A stretch of DNA of 64,000 nucleotides from Ceratobasidium sp. AG-K (GCA_037039685.1 JAWNGF010000009.1:372001-436000), one strand, 5' to 3'; shown: positions 36,485-46,796, numbered from the stretch's first letter. Numbers and translations: made by a program. The notes: generated by a model from the sequence alone, not told the origin.

Positions 36485-39400
36485 AACTGTCCCAGGCAGC
36501 TCTGGTTGTTTCAAACCCTGAAACAAGTGCAGAGAACCTAGGGACAACTACTAATGGCTCAGAGACTGCAACTAACTTCAATGCTGTAGCTAATACTGAA
36601 TCTCTAAGTTCAAAGTATACTACAGTAGTGATGCCTCCCAAATCTAAGGTATTCTCCACCAAGGCTAGCTCCCAATTGTCCAAAATAGTCCTTCAAAAGA
36701 CTATGGCCAGACCTCCTGGAACATCTTTCCTAGGAGCTTCCGCTACCACTGTCCTTGCAAGACTAGGTGGACCTCAAGAAGAGGAATTACCATTGACTGT
36801 GGATACAGGTTCTGATATCACACTAGTCAATAAGGATTTCCTCAGCACTCTAAAGGTCCAACCAAAGATCAAGGTGGGGCAGAATGTCCAGTTAATCCAA
36901 GTAACAGGAAAGTCAAGGATTAATGGTTACATTGTGATGCCAATAATCTTTGAGACTCCTGAGGGTCCTGTAGAATTGACAGTAGAAGCCTATGTAGTTC
37001 CTAAGATGAACACTAGATTCCTTCTAGGTAATGACTTTGCAGCTCAATTCAAGTTGTCTATTGATAGAAGTGACCCTAAGGTAACCTACCTTAAGCTGGG
37101 AAACTCTGGAAGGCAAATTGAAGCTCAAGAGTCAGTTACCAACCCAAGAACTGATGATGCTGGCAATGTCTTCAGTGTGCAGGTTGAACCAACATCTGAG
37201 GACAACTCCTCTTCCAAGGCTTCAAAAACCAAAGGGAGGAGGTCAAGCAAGGAATTACCATACTCTTCAGATTTTCAGTTAGTACACCTAGCTCAGGATG
37301 TCATTCTGGAACCTGAGAGCATGACCAAAGTACCCATCCAAGTGGATTGGATACAAGACTTGAATGAAGGATTCATAGAACAGTTGGAATACTCTAAGAA
37401 TGGCAATGAAGATAGACAGAAATGTGGTATCACCAATTGCATCATTTCTAGAGATACTACACATGTTCAAATGATGAATTTATCCAAAGCTGCAGTCAAT
37501 CTCACTCAAGGAGATGCAATAGGACACTTATATGATCCCAACCAATACCTAGATCACTCTGAGAACCTTTCTGAAAGTGATCTAGCAAAAGGGATTGTGA
37601 AGTGCAACCTAATCAAAGCCCACTTGTCTGAAATGCCACTTCCCAAGCCTACTGAGGAAGAGATATTGCTATCTCAACCTGTGGAAGGAGGTCCAAAGAC
37701 TAGTGAGTTACCTGACCCAGACCATATCAAGAAGGACCAATTGTTATCTGAAATACACTTTGGAGAAAATCTAACTCTAGATCAAAAGAAGAAATTAGAG
37801 CAATTGGTACTGAAACACTTCATGGCATTTGGTCTGGATGGGAGATTAGGAACCTATCCTGCTGAAGTAGAGATTAAGCTGGTACCAGGTGCAAAGGAAA
37901 TATCTTTAGCTCCTTATTCTGCCTCCCCTGCAAAAAGGGAAGTCATTGACAAGCAAGTCAAGGAATGGTTAAGGCTGGGAGTAATCCAACCTTCCAAGAG
38001 TCCTTGGGGTTTTCCAGTACTAATAGTGTTTAGGAATGGTAAAGCCAGGCTTTGCATTGACTACAGAGAACTGAATAAGATTGCTGTACCTGATCAATTC
38101 CCTTTGCCAAGGCAAACTGACATCCTCCATACTCTGGAAGGATCTCAGTACCTTACCACACTAGATGCTCTAGCTGGATTTACTCAGTTAAGTATCAAAC
38201 CTGAAGACAGACCTAAAACAGCCTTCAGAATACATGATGGACTATTTGAGTTCACTAGGCTACCTTTTGGGTTCAGAAATGGACCTGCTGTGTTTCAAAG
38301 GGTAATGAGTGATGTACTAGCCCCATTTCTGTGGATCTTTGCATTGGTCTATATAGATGACATTGTAGTATTCAGCAAGACTTTTGAAGATCATTACAAA
38401 CATCTGGATTTAGTGTTTGGAGCCATAGCAGCTGCTGGAATCACCTTGTCACCCATTAAATGCTTCATAGCCTACCAGTCACTTATATTACTGGGGCAAA
38501 AGGTATCCAGACTTGGTCTCTCCACTCACAAACAGAAAGTGGATGCTATAATCCAACTGGAAGCACCTAAGGACAAAGCTACCTTGCGCACATTCTTAGG
38601 TATGACTGGTTATTTTTCCAGTTATATTCCATTCTATGCTTGGATCATTGCACCCCTACTACCCTTGTTAAAGAAGGATGCTGAGTGGAAATGGGATGAA
38701 TTGAAGCAAAATGCATTTGAACTAGCTAAAACAGCTCTTGTTTCAGCTCCTGTAATGGCTTATCCTATACCAGGACTGCCCTACAGAGTATATACAGATG
38801 CCTGTGACTTTGGTTTAGGTGCTATCTTGCAACAAGTACAACCCATGCTGATCAAGGACCTCAAAGGTACCAAGCTATATGAAAGGCTGAGGAAAGTCTA
38901 TGATTTAGGAAAGGATGTACCACTTTTGGTGATCCCTGACTCCAAGCAAAAGGACAACCTGACTGGGGGGGATGAGAATGAGGATTCTGAAAGTTTTGTA
39001 ATCCATGATAAGTGGGCTAAAAACTTTGAAGACACCATAGTCCATGTAGAAAGAGTCATTGCCTACTGGTCTAGAATTCTTATCCCTGCAGAGAGGAACT
39101 ATTCACCCACTGAGAGAGAAGCTTTGGCCCTCAAGGAAGGACTTATTAAGTTCCAACCTTACATTGAAGGGACAAAGTTTCTAGCAATCACAGATCATGC
39201 TGCCCTTACTTGGAGTAGAACCTTCCAGAATGTGAATACTAGGCTTCTGAGATGGGGCCTTACCTTTGCTGCCTATCCAGGCATGAAAATCATTCACAGA
39301 GCTGGAAGAGTACACTCTAATGTAGATCCTGTGTCCAGACTAAGGCGCAGAATACCACTACAAGATGGCCCTGTTGCAGATGATAGTACACCCCTTGTAC

Positions 39401-41115
39401 TGAGTACAGATGAGGATCCCATAAAGAACCTTTATAAGGAACTTGGGGAGAGGTTTGAAGAAAAACTTCTAGCTAATGTAAAAAGGTGCTTGTCCATTCC
39501 TGGAGGTGTTACAATACCCCTTGAGAATGATTTCAGTACTAATGCACTGGCTTTTCAGACAAATTCAAGGCACTACTTAACTGTGAGTATCAGTAAAGAG
39601 GAATTAGAGCACTTTATGCAAGGATATGAGAAGGATGAACACTTCAATAAGGTCCTACAAAGCCTTAGAGCAGCTCATGATCCTATGAACCCACCCTGGT
39701 CACAGTACAAGATTGGAGACAATGGATTAATATACTTCTGCAGGCAGGACAGCTATCTTTTGTGTGTCCCAAAAGATCTACAGCTGAGTATAGTATCTGA
39801 AGTGCATAATGGACTTGCTGAAAGTGCTCATGCTGGCTTTCACAAGACCTACAATAGCATTGCTTCAGTATACTACTGGCCATCAATGTCCAGGACAATC
39901 AAACAGTATGTAACCACTTGTGACATTTGTCAGAAGGCAAAACCCAAAAGGCATGGGCAAAGAGGTTTCTTGCAACCTATTCCAATCCCCACTCAACCTT
40001 TTGAAGTTATAACCATGGATTTCATTATGGACTTACCTATAAGTAATAGTTATAATGCTATCTTGACTATAGTTGACAAACTAACCAAGTATGCATTCTT
40101 CATACCCTGCAGTACTACCATTAATGAGAAGGAGACAGCCCAGTTGTTCCATGATCATATATGGATGCACTATGGACTGCCTTGCCAGGTTATTACTGAT
40201 AGAGATACTAGGTGGACTGGAGCCTTCTGGGAACATCTTACAGCTCTAGTTGGTATTCAGTGCTCACTAACAACTGCCTATCACCCACAGGCAGATGGCC
40301 AGAGTGAGATTATGAATCAGACACTAGAAATAGCTCTGAGATGCTTTGTGGAACCATCAATGGATAACTGGAGTGACCTATTACCAGGTTTCACATTTGC
40401 CTACAACACTACTGTGCATATTGCCACAGGTTTTACACCTGCATACCTTCTTAGAGGTTACCAACCACTCAAGACCTCAGATTTGTTGGCTCAAACAGCC
40501 CAAGCTATGGAGCGCCTTAATGTGAAAGATCCTGCTGCTGAGAATTTTGCTGAAGGAATGAATTCCATTCGCTTACAGGCTACCAATGCTCTCACTGTTG
40601 GACAAGCTAAGCAGAAGGAGTATTACAACAAGGATAGGAGCTTTATTACCTTTGAGCCAGGAGACCAAGTCCTTATTAATCCTCATACCCTTAGACTGCT
40701 TAGGCAGCATAAAGGAAAGGGAACCAAGCTTCTAATGCGCTATGATGGACCTTTCACTGTCAAAGAAAGAGTCTCTGATGTTTCTTATAGGCTAGAAATC
40801 CCTTCCAGCTATAAGATACATCCAGTAATCAACATTGCACATTTAGAGTCTTACAATAAGGATAAATCTGATATTGAGAGGCCTACTAAGAACCTGAGCA
40901 GAGAGGACTTCAAGAACCATCCTGAATATGAAGTTGAAGCCATTCTGAAAGAGAAATGGGTAAAGAAGAGACATAGGCGGCAAAAAGAGTACTTAGTTAA
41001 GTTCTTAGGCTATGATGATACTCATAATCTATGGCTTAACAAGAGAGCACTCACCAATGCTCCTGAGATACTGAGAGAATGGGAACAGAAAAAAATAGCT
41101 GAAAATGCGAATTAA
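36475..41115 (+). CDS. Element C Pol: protease, RT, RNase H, integrase, chromodomain
   Basis: Open in the -1 frame relative to Gag from 36475; first ATG at 36628. Counting from that ATG: aspartic protease LTVDTGSDITLV at about residue 55, RT with RLPFGFRNGPAVFQRVM and VYIDDIVVFS (YIDD near 575), RNase H RVYTDACDFGLGAIL with an acidic insertion of about 75 residues before RVIAYWSRILIPAERNYSP. The integrase HHCC finger includes HAGFHKTYN and CDICQKAK. The core D-D-E lies in TMDFIMDLP/TIVDKLTKYAF, ITDRDTRWTG and HPQADGQSEIMNQ. The C-terminal chromodomain reads YEVEAILKEKW...KEYLVKFLGYDDTHNLWL. It appears intact and active. Confidence 0.95.
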   Translation, partial: GFLELSQAALVVSNPETSAENLGTTTNGSETATNFNAVANTESLSSKYTTVVMPPKSKVFSTKASSQLSKIVLQKTMARPPGTSFLGASATTVLARLGGPQEEELPLTVDTGSDITLVNKDFLSTLKVQPKIKVGQNVQLIQVTGKSRINGYIVMPIIFETPEGPVELTVEAYVVPKMNTRFLLGNDFAAQFKLSIDRSDPKVTYLKLGNSGRQIEAQESVTNPRTDDAGNVFSVQVEPTSEDNSSSKASKTKGRRSSKELPYSSDFQLVHLAQDVILEPESMTKVPIQVDWIQDLNEGFIEQLEYSKNGNEDRQKCGITNCIISRDTTHVQMMNLSKAAVNLTQGDAIGHLYDPNQYLDHSENLSESDLAKGIVKCNLIKAHLSEMPLPKPTEEEILLSQPVEGGPKTSELPDPDHIKKDQLLSEIHFGENLTLDQKKKLEQLVLKHFMAFGLDGRLGTYPAEVEIKLVPGAKEISLAPYSASPAKREVIDKQVKEWLRLGVIQPSKSPWGFPVLIVFRNGKARLCIDYRELNKIAVPDQFPLPRQTDILHTLEGSQYLTTLDALAGFTQLSIKPEDRPKTAFRIHDGLFEFTRLPFGFRNGPAVFQRVMSDVLAPFLWIFALVYIDDIVVFSKTFEDHYKHLDLVFGAIAAAGITLSPIKCFIAYQSLILLGQKVSRLGLSTHKQKVDAIIQLEAPKDKATLRTFLGMTGYFSSYIPFYAWIIAPLLPLLKKDAEWKWDELKQNAFELAKTALVSAPVMAYPIPGLPYRVYTDACDFGLGAILQQVQPMLIKDLKGTKLYERLRKVYDLGKDVPLLVIPDSKQKDNLTGGDENEDSESFVIHDKWAKNFEDTIVHVERVIAYWSRILIPAERNYSPTEREALALKEGLIKFQPYIEGTKFLAITDHAALTWSRTFQNVNTRLLRWGLTFAAYPGMKIIHRAGRVHSNVDPVSRLRRRIPLQDGPVADDSTPLVLSTDEDPIKNLYKELGERFEEKLLANVKRCLSIPGGVTIPLENDFSTNALAFQTNSRHYLTVSISKEELEHFMQGYEKDEHFNKVLQSLRAAHDPMNPPWSQYKIGDNGLIYFCRQDSYLLCVPKDLQLSIVSEVHNGLAESAHAGFHKTYNSIASVYYWPSMSRTIKQYVTTCDICQKAKPKRHGQRGFLQPIPIPTQPFEVITMDFIMDLPISNSYNAILTIVDKLTKYAFFIPCSTTINEKETAQLFHDHIWMHYGLPCQVITDRDTRWTGAFWEHLTALVGIQCSLTTAYHPQADGQSEIMNQTLEIALRCFVEPSMDNWSDLLPGFTFAYNTTVHIATGFTPAYLLRGYQPLKTSDLLAQTAQAMERLNVKDPAAENFAEGMNSIRLQATNALTVGQAKQKEYYNKDRSFITFEPGDQVLINPHTLRLLRQHKGKGTKLLMRYDGPFTVKERVSDVSYRLEIPSSYKIHPVINIAHLESYNKDKSDIERPTKNLSREDFKNHPEYEVEAILKEKWVKKRHRRQKEYLVKFLGYDDTHNLWLNKRALTNAPEILREWEQKKIAENAN

Positions 41116-41264
41116 CTCCCCATTATATTCCAGACATCATGGTTATACTCTCTGGATCTCAGTTTGCTACTTTTGACAGTCCAGCGCTTAAGGCCTGTCA
41201 AACATAACAAATTGCTGTTGAACTCACTGCGCTCTGATACCACCACTACATACTCTTTTTCACT

Positions 41265-41633
41265 ATGGTTAATGACCTCCCTTCGCTTATCATGTTTGTT
41301 CTGTTGCTTCCCAGTATATTTGGCATAGCAGCAGTAGTCTATTGGTATAGGCAACATGGATATCAACATGTCAAATGGAGCGCCCATGTTGAAGTCAAAG
41401 TCTTAGACCCCCACACCTACAGGTTGGACTATCACATTGGTATAGTTAGGTATTCCATCCCTGGTAGGCTCTCTCTCAAAGTAAATGGGAGAGATAAACC
41501 TGTAAATATCACTCCCCATGATGTTTGCAAGGTTACAGTCATCACTGGAGATGAGGAATTCGCTTCCATAGGCATTCCTCTTGACAGTATGACCCATTTG
41601 ACAAGGCCTGAACCTGCCTATCATCCTCAGTAA
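41265..41633 (+). CDS. Element C cargo ORF 1: small single-pass membrane protein
   Basis: ATG 41265 opens MVNDLPS followed by the hydrophobic run LIMFVLLLPSIFGIAAVVYW (residues 8-27) and basic YRQHG, a signal-anchor pattern. The remaining 90 residues are beta-rich (HVEVKVLDPHTYRLDYHIGI, CKVTVITGDEE) with no known family. The stop TAA overlaps a perfect donor (CAGTAAGT at 41629), and an acceptor CTAG/GTACAG follows, so an extended 3' exon is possible. It lies 149 bases after pol and inside both LTRs. Confidence 0.6.
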   Translation: MVNDLPSLIMFVLLLPSIFGIAAVVYWYRQHGYQHVKWSAHVEVKVLDPHTYRLDYHIGIVRYSIPGRLSLKVNGRDKPVNITPHDVCKVTVITGDEEFASIGIPLDSMTHLTRPEPAYHPQ

Positions 41634-42090
41634 GTACTTTGCATTATAAGCTATTTTACTAGGTACTGATTGGCCTGTACAGAGTCTCCCAATCCTATCT
41701 TTCATTCACTTAAGTTCATGTCGCTTGGTTTACATGTAGTCACATGATCTGTTACAATGTTACCTGACTTGATCCTTGTAATCTGTGAGATGATAAGGAA
41801 CTGTAACAGATCAAAGGTGATCTTGAATGCCGGAATTTCTGTCTGTTTGGGTCTAAAAAGGGAATCAAAACTCTAAACTGCCTTATGATAGGAAGCTCTG
41901 ACATCATAGAGCCACTGAATTCACATGTTAGATTTCGCATTCTTGAGCTTATTTTGAGGGTATTGACCTATCTTAGAAAGATCTGGATGTTTTCCCCATG
42001 CACAAACTCTTGGAACTTAATGATGTATTAAGCTCAGAGCCTCTGAATCGTCTCCATCAAGTCTCCTTATCTGCACACTTCCAGTCTACT

Positions 42091-42699
42091 ATGTCTAACT
42101 CCCTAGACTCAACTGCTGCTCCAGAGCGACCCCCTACTCCTCCTGGTATATTGGATATCTTGGCTAGCCAAGGATGGGCTAGATACCAATGGGTTCTTTC
42201 TGGACCAGGAGTGCATTGTGATGTCAATCCTGACTATGACTCAGAGTCTGGTGAGTATGGCTGTGTCCCCTAATACTTTAGGCTGACTATCTATCCTATC
42301 AGATGATGAGGAAGGACCTAGTGCTCCTGATACCTGGCTGGATGACTTTGTCAAGTATACTCCTGTCAATTATGGGTATGATGGACCACTTTGGGCTGGT
42401 ACATGGGATAAGTGAGTATTCTGATGCTCCACTATGCAAGGCTAACTTTACTTTGAAGTTCTAGGCTTGCTGAGGACCAGATCTGGGACGATTTTTCAGA
42501 TTGGGACTCAGAAGAGTCTGCTGAGGAGGTGCCTGTCTCCCCCTCCATGCCTCCTCTGATGGAAGTGGTTACTGACTCACTCTGGAATGTTCCTAACAAT
42601 GAGGAGATTCCAGATGATCAGGATCCTCCTTTGGAGCCTGCTGACCTTGAAAGGTTTGTGGCCCAGATCTTGACTGAAATTAGCCAAGGATCCCATTGA
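42091..42699 (+). CDS. Element C cargo ORF 2: three-exon acidic protein
   Basis: Exons 42091-42250, 42303-42411 and 42465-42699 (504 nt, 167 residues). Intron 1 is 52 nt (GTGAGT, branch GCTGAC, ATCAG), intron 2 is 53 nt (GTGAGT, branch GCTAAC, TCTAG), and frame is kept across both joins. The product starts MSNSLDSTAAPERPPTPPGI, has DTWLDDFVKYTPVNYGYDGP, then a very acidic Trp-containing segment (IWDDFSDWDSEESAEE) and ends FVAQILTEISQGSH. An in-frame ATG at 41998 could extend it by 31 residues. No domain is recognised. The acidic/aromatic composition resembles activation or interaction domains, which is only an impression. Confidence 0.7.
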
Positions 42700-42939
42700 T
42701 TGCATGTAATTACCCATTCTGAATGTATCTGAATGAATCACCTTTCCCTTGGAATGCTGAGTGATAAGGTGTACCACATGGAATAGAAGTACTTGTGCTA
42801 ATCTTTGGTGTGACTCAGAACAAAGAACTACTCCATGAGCGCTTTTTCTGAGTAATTCTTGAGAGTATGACTCCATTCCACAGAGACCTGGAATGTCTAA
42901 GTCCAAATTCTCATGAGGATGCAGGTAGAGATGGAAAGG

Positions 42940-42947
42940 TATATAAC
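42940..42947 (+). promoter_or_regulatory. Internal TATA box before cargo ORF 3
   Basis: GGTATATAAC lies 118 bases upstream of the ATG at 43058, followed by a pyrimidine-rich leader (43000-43050). It suggests independent transcription of ORF 3. The adjoining TATATAACA...TGAAGCGAC echoes the LTR-end/PBS junction of C. Confidence 0.5.
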
Positions 42948-43057
42948 AAGGCTCTCTGAAGCGACTACAGACCAGCAGCAGTCTCTACAGACAAGCTCTC
43001 TTCTACATTCTTGCCTTCACTCTTACTTTCCATTTCCTATCACTTTCCTACCCCAAG

Positions 43058-43930
43058 ATGTGCTTGAACAAGACTAGTTCTATGCCTGTGCACCATGTTA
43101 GGTTCTTGGCTACTAGATATGCCAATATCCTGCAAGCATATGGCCCCTACTATGTAGAGCAGGACTCAGGCTTTTTCATGTCACCATCTATTCTTGAGCG
43201 CAAGTTCAGGGAGGGAATTGAGGTTTGCTGCACTGAGCAGGATGGGAAAAAGCTTTGGTACTTATCCACTGCTACTGTCCTTGCTCTTGTAGATGCCTTG
43301 CTTCAGATTAGGGATATTGTTGGCAATTATTGTGACACTATGGAACATATTGACAACTATAACTCTGATTCTCCCTTGTACAATGCTTTTAAGGAGGCTA
43401 GGCTAAGCTACCCTGCTGAACCTTGTCTACTAGACCCCCATGTTCGCCCTGGAACACCTTTCCAGAATGAATTTTGGGAGGTTAGTTTCTCCTCCAAGGA
43501 AGAACTTGATTTCAGGGTGTCCCACTGTCAACTTTGGGCCCTTGGTATGATAGTTGCTCTCCACTGCCTTGCCCTGTTCAAAGGTGCATGTGCTAAGTGT
43601 ATTCCTATGGACCTGCCTCCTTGGCCTTGTGGTCACATGAAGTTGGCTAGGGCTCATTGGGAGCACTGCTTGGAATGGACTAGGGAGCATTCTGCCCATT
43701 CCCCTGATCCTGCCTTCTTCCCCTCTTCACCCACCTTCCTGCCTTCTGATACTTCCAAGGATTCTGGTTGTACTGAGGCTGTTATCCAGGAGGAAGAAGA
43801 TGAGGATCAGATTGAGGTGGACCATAATGACCTGAATGGATTTGAGGAGCAAACTGGGCGCATTTTTGAGCCTTCTCCCCTGTTCCACTTTTTCTTTGGT
43901 CAGAATGGTGCCATTGCTGTCTCTGCCTAG
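43058..43930 (+). CDS. Element C cargo ORF 3: 290-residue protein of unknown function
   Basis: A single uninterrupted exon; start context CCCCAAGATG. N-terminal half: VRFLATRYANILQAYGPYYV, LWYLSTATVLALVDALLQIR. The middle has a hydrophobic stretch ALGMIVALHCLALF followed by a Cys/His cluster (CAKC, then WPCGH) that could bind zinc. The C-terminus is disordered and acidic (QEEEDEDQIEVDHN). No homology is recognised by eye. It ends 45 bases before the 3' LTR at 43976. Its length, intactness and own TATA box argue for a functional gene carried by the element. Confidence 0.65.
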   Translation: MCLNKTSSMPVHHVRFLATRYANILQAYGPYYVEQDSGFFMSPSILERKFREGIEVCCTEQDGKKLWYLSTATVLALVDALLQIRDIVGNYCDTMEHIDNYNSDSPLYNAFKEARLSYPAEPCLLDPHVRPGTPFQNEFWEVSFSSKEELDFRVSHCQLWALGMIVALHCLALFKGACAKCIPMDLPPWPCGHMKLARAHWEHCLEWTREHSAHSPDPAFFPSSPTFLPSDTSKDSGCTEAVIQEEEDEDQIEVDHNDLNGFEEQTGRIFEPSPLFHFFFGQNGAIAVSA

Positions 43931-43975
43931 CTTGCTAGCTTGTAAGTCAACCATATGTTTGGATTGGGAGGGCTA

Positions 43976-45145
43976 TGTTATGGATACTGACATTCTGTCA
44001 TAGGAATAACATACTGAAATCCAAACCTATGCTTGTGGCGACTTTTCTGCTTGTTTGCATGTATGCAGTTTTGTAACTGTCTTTACTCCCTCTTGAGCGC
44101 TACTTTGTGCTACTTCTTTATGTCGATATGTAGTACTCTCTAGTAGCTTCAATTCACTGTCTTTTGCGTCTCTATATGCGGGGATTTCATAAAGATATGA
44201 AATGTCTAAGTTTATTGTCTTTGGCGCTTAGGGAGAGATACATTGTTATACTTGTATCTCCACCAATACTGATCCGTTCGCTTAGCTTGAACTTGCGACT
44301 GACTCGCAAGCTTTCAATTCAGCCGATCGCACTTGTTTCATGTGAATTGACCGGCTATTTCCCGCGATATGTCTCGTGGCTTGTCAAGGTGCTGAAATGA
44401 CTCATTTCAGCAGCCACCAGATCTTGAGAGCTGCATAGCTTGTAGATAGTGATTTAGTATAGTTACTTGACTGGAGCAATTAGTTAGATGACTCATAATA
44501 TATGTTCCAGCCAACCAAAGCACTCTGACTCCATGAATGCTAGTCATCAAGGCATCAGTGTTCATCCACCCCTCCTATCATTGGTAGATGCCCCCAATGA
44601 TAGCCACAACCAGATGACTAGTGTTCTGAGGCCTCTAGGGTATAAATACATGCCCTCTAAGAGCCCTCCATCCTCACCTCACTCTACATCTGTTGTGCTT
44701 TGGCTTGGCTGTGTGATTTCCCCCATTATTGTTGTGTGCCTCAAACAGTATTTGTTAGCCTAAAGAAAAGGATCTCCTGAGTACCTATTATAGAGGAAAG
44801 GTTGCAGACGTCTTATAGTGCTTTTACAAGTAAGAACAAGGAAGGCATTTAGGGAATAGCCTAAGATTAGTACATACTTAGTTCATTGCAACTAGGAGTG
44901 TGAAACAGTGACATTTAATAGCTAAGGGAACCTGAGCTCAGTACTCCTGCTCTTTCTATTACTAGTGTACATACACTCTACAGTAGGAAAGCTTAGTATC
45001 AATTCCATTAAGTGTGCAACTAGATTGCTTACTTACTGAGAGCATCTCAGACTACTGAGACATTACTTTATATTGTTCCACTGTGTGTATTCTGTAGTTA
45101 TATCACTTGTACATACAAGTAGCTGCAACTCTCAGATATATAACA
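43976..45145 (+). repeat. Element C 3' LTR
   Basis: 1170 bp, practically identical to 32010-33179. Preceded by GGATTGGGAGGGCTA as polypurine-like tract and followed by the GATTT target duplication. Confidence 0.92.
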
Positions 45146-46796
45146 GATTTAGTGATTTGGAAAGAAAAGCTACAGGGTGTAATTTTCCTTCTTCATCCTT
45201 CTGTGACAAAACTGCTCCTGTGGCAAATCCCAACGCGTCTGTCTCGAGGAAAAATTCCTTCTTTTGATCGGGCTGCATCATTACAGGTGCCACCTTAAGA
45301 GCCTTTTTTAGTGTGTTCATGGCCTCTTGTTCTTTGCTTGTCCACTGCCGCTTTTGATCCTTCTTAAGTAGGTTATATAGAGGTCTGGCTTTGCCAGCAA
45401 AGTCTTGGATGAATCTTCGATAGAAGTTGATGAATCCTAGGAACTCTTGAACTTGTTTGACATTCTTGGGAGCCTTCCAATTCATAGCCGCCGTGACCTT
45501 TTCCTGATCCGTTTCGATTCCTTTATTGGAAATGACCAATCCTACCCAGTCCAGTTTGGTTTGGTGGAACTTGCATTTTCTCAATTTTGCAACCAGCTTG
45601 TGTTCCCTTAGTCTTCTTAGCACCTCTTTCACATGTCCTGGATGATCTTCGACTTGTTTGGAAAAAACAAAGATATCATCAATGTATACGAGTACAAAAA
45701 CCCCCATAATGTCCCTGAATATAGAATTCATTAGGGACTGGAAACTTGATGGAGCGTTTTTGAGACCGAAGGGCATGACTTTCCATTTGTACATGCCGTA
45801 TTGAGTTTTAAATGCTGTTTTCCATTCATGGCCTGCTGCTATTTGGGTTTGGTGGAATCCCTGTGCCAAGTCTAGAGTGGTGCCAATGACGAATCCTTCC
45901 AGGGCCCTTAACCATTGGTCCAGTAGTGGTATTCCACTTGCGTTGAATTTGCATAGTGAATTCACATATCTGTAGTCAACGCAAAAGCGTAACTCTGGGT
46001 TGTTTGGATCTTCTGGATGTGGTTTTTTGACAAACAGAACCGGGGAAGCCAAAGGGGACTTAGAAATCTGAATGTGTCCTCTTTGGATCAGGGTTTCTAG
46101 TACTTTCTTCATTTCTTTGTCTTCAGCTGGGGACGTTTTGTAAATAGGGCTGTGCTTTAGTTTAGCTTCTGGTAGGAGGTCAAGCGTAATGTCAGTTGGC
46201 CTGTGAGGTGGGAGTTCTTCTAATCTGGATTTGTCAAATACATCTGCGAACTCTTTGTATTCCTCTGGTAATGTAGTTTCAGCTGCAATTTGGAGTGTAG
46301 ACGGGATTTCTAGGCAGTTTTTTGAGCAGAATTCGCTTGTGTATGCAATTGTCCTATTTTTCCAATTAATTTGTGGGTTATGTTTCTTGAGCCATGACAT
46401 CCCAAGTACGATAGGGTGTCTTCCAATGTTTGTGACATGACATTCTATTTTGCTGGAATGTGTTCCCATGACAAGCTTAAATTTGGTATAGTGGGTGACT
46501 TTTCCAGACGAGACTTCTCGTCCGTCTATAACCCGCAGAGTCTTTGGTTTTTCATGTTGGAAAAGGGGAAGGTTTGCTTCTTTTGCTAGGGAAGGGTTGA
46601 TGAAACAGGAGGTTGTGCCGCAGTCGAGGAGTGCTTGTCCAGAGAATCTTTTCGATCTGTTAACTGACTTAGAATCAGGAGCCGTAGCTAGTGGATGAGC
46701 GGTGAAATCAAGGTATAATTGGTTTTCATTTGATATTGACATGATTTCTAGTTCATCCATATTACTAGCTAATATATCATCAAGTACTTGGCTCCT
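45146..46796 (-). CDS. Element A pol, 5' part: protease, RT, RNase H start
   Basis: Pol frame -1 to gag. The first ATG is at 46760, but the frame is open upstream across the gag end. The protease motif is ALLDCGTTSCFI (Cys in place of the usual Ser/Thr after Asp). RT shows LRFCVDYRYVNSLC, MPFGLKNAPSSFQ and VYIDDIFVFS, then a thumb, and the RNase H start FFLETDALGFATGAVLSQ. The frame is cut by Element C after FLSKSLN and resumes at 32004 on the other side. It has no other stops. Confidence 0.9.

Larger units (their letters stand above)
32010..45145 (+). mobile_element. Element C: young 13.1-kb Ty3/Gypsy element with post-pol cargo genes
   Basis: 1170-bp LTRs (32010-33179 and 43976-45145) in which only one difference was found (AACGC versus AGCGC), with target duplication GATTT at 32005-32009 and 45146-45150. 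Contents: displaced host-flank copy (33180-33315), primer-binding region (33316), gag (33395-36484), pol (36475-41115), then 2.8 kb of extra genes (41265-43930) and a purine-rich GGATTGGGAGGG before the 3' LTR. It is inserted in the RNase H region of Element A. It is strongly CpG-poor compared with A and D. The size is about twice that of a normal chromovirus. Confidence 0.93.

Noticed and set aside
44164..44400. Identical short ORFs in both C LTRs (also 32198-32434)
   Set aside because: Part of the LTR promoter region. Duplication explains the identity, and no coding signal was evident.
32010..45145. Interpreting the cargo of Element C as a classical env gene
   Set aside because: Only the 122-residue ORF has a clear membrane anchor. 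No signal peptide plus fusion/transmembrane architecture of env proteins was seen.
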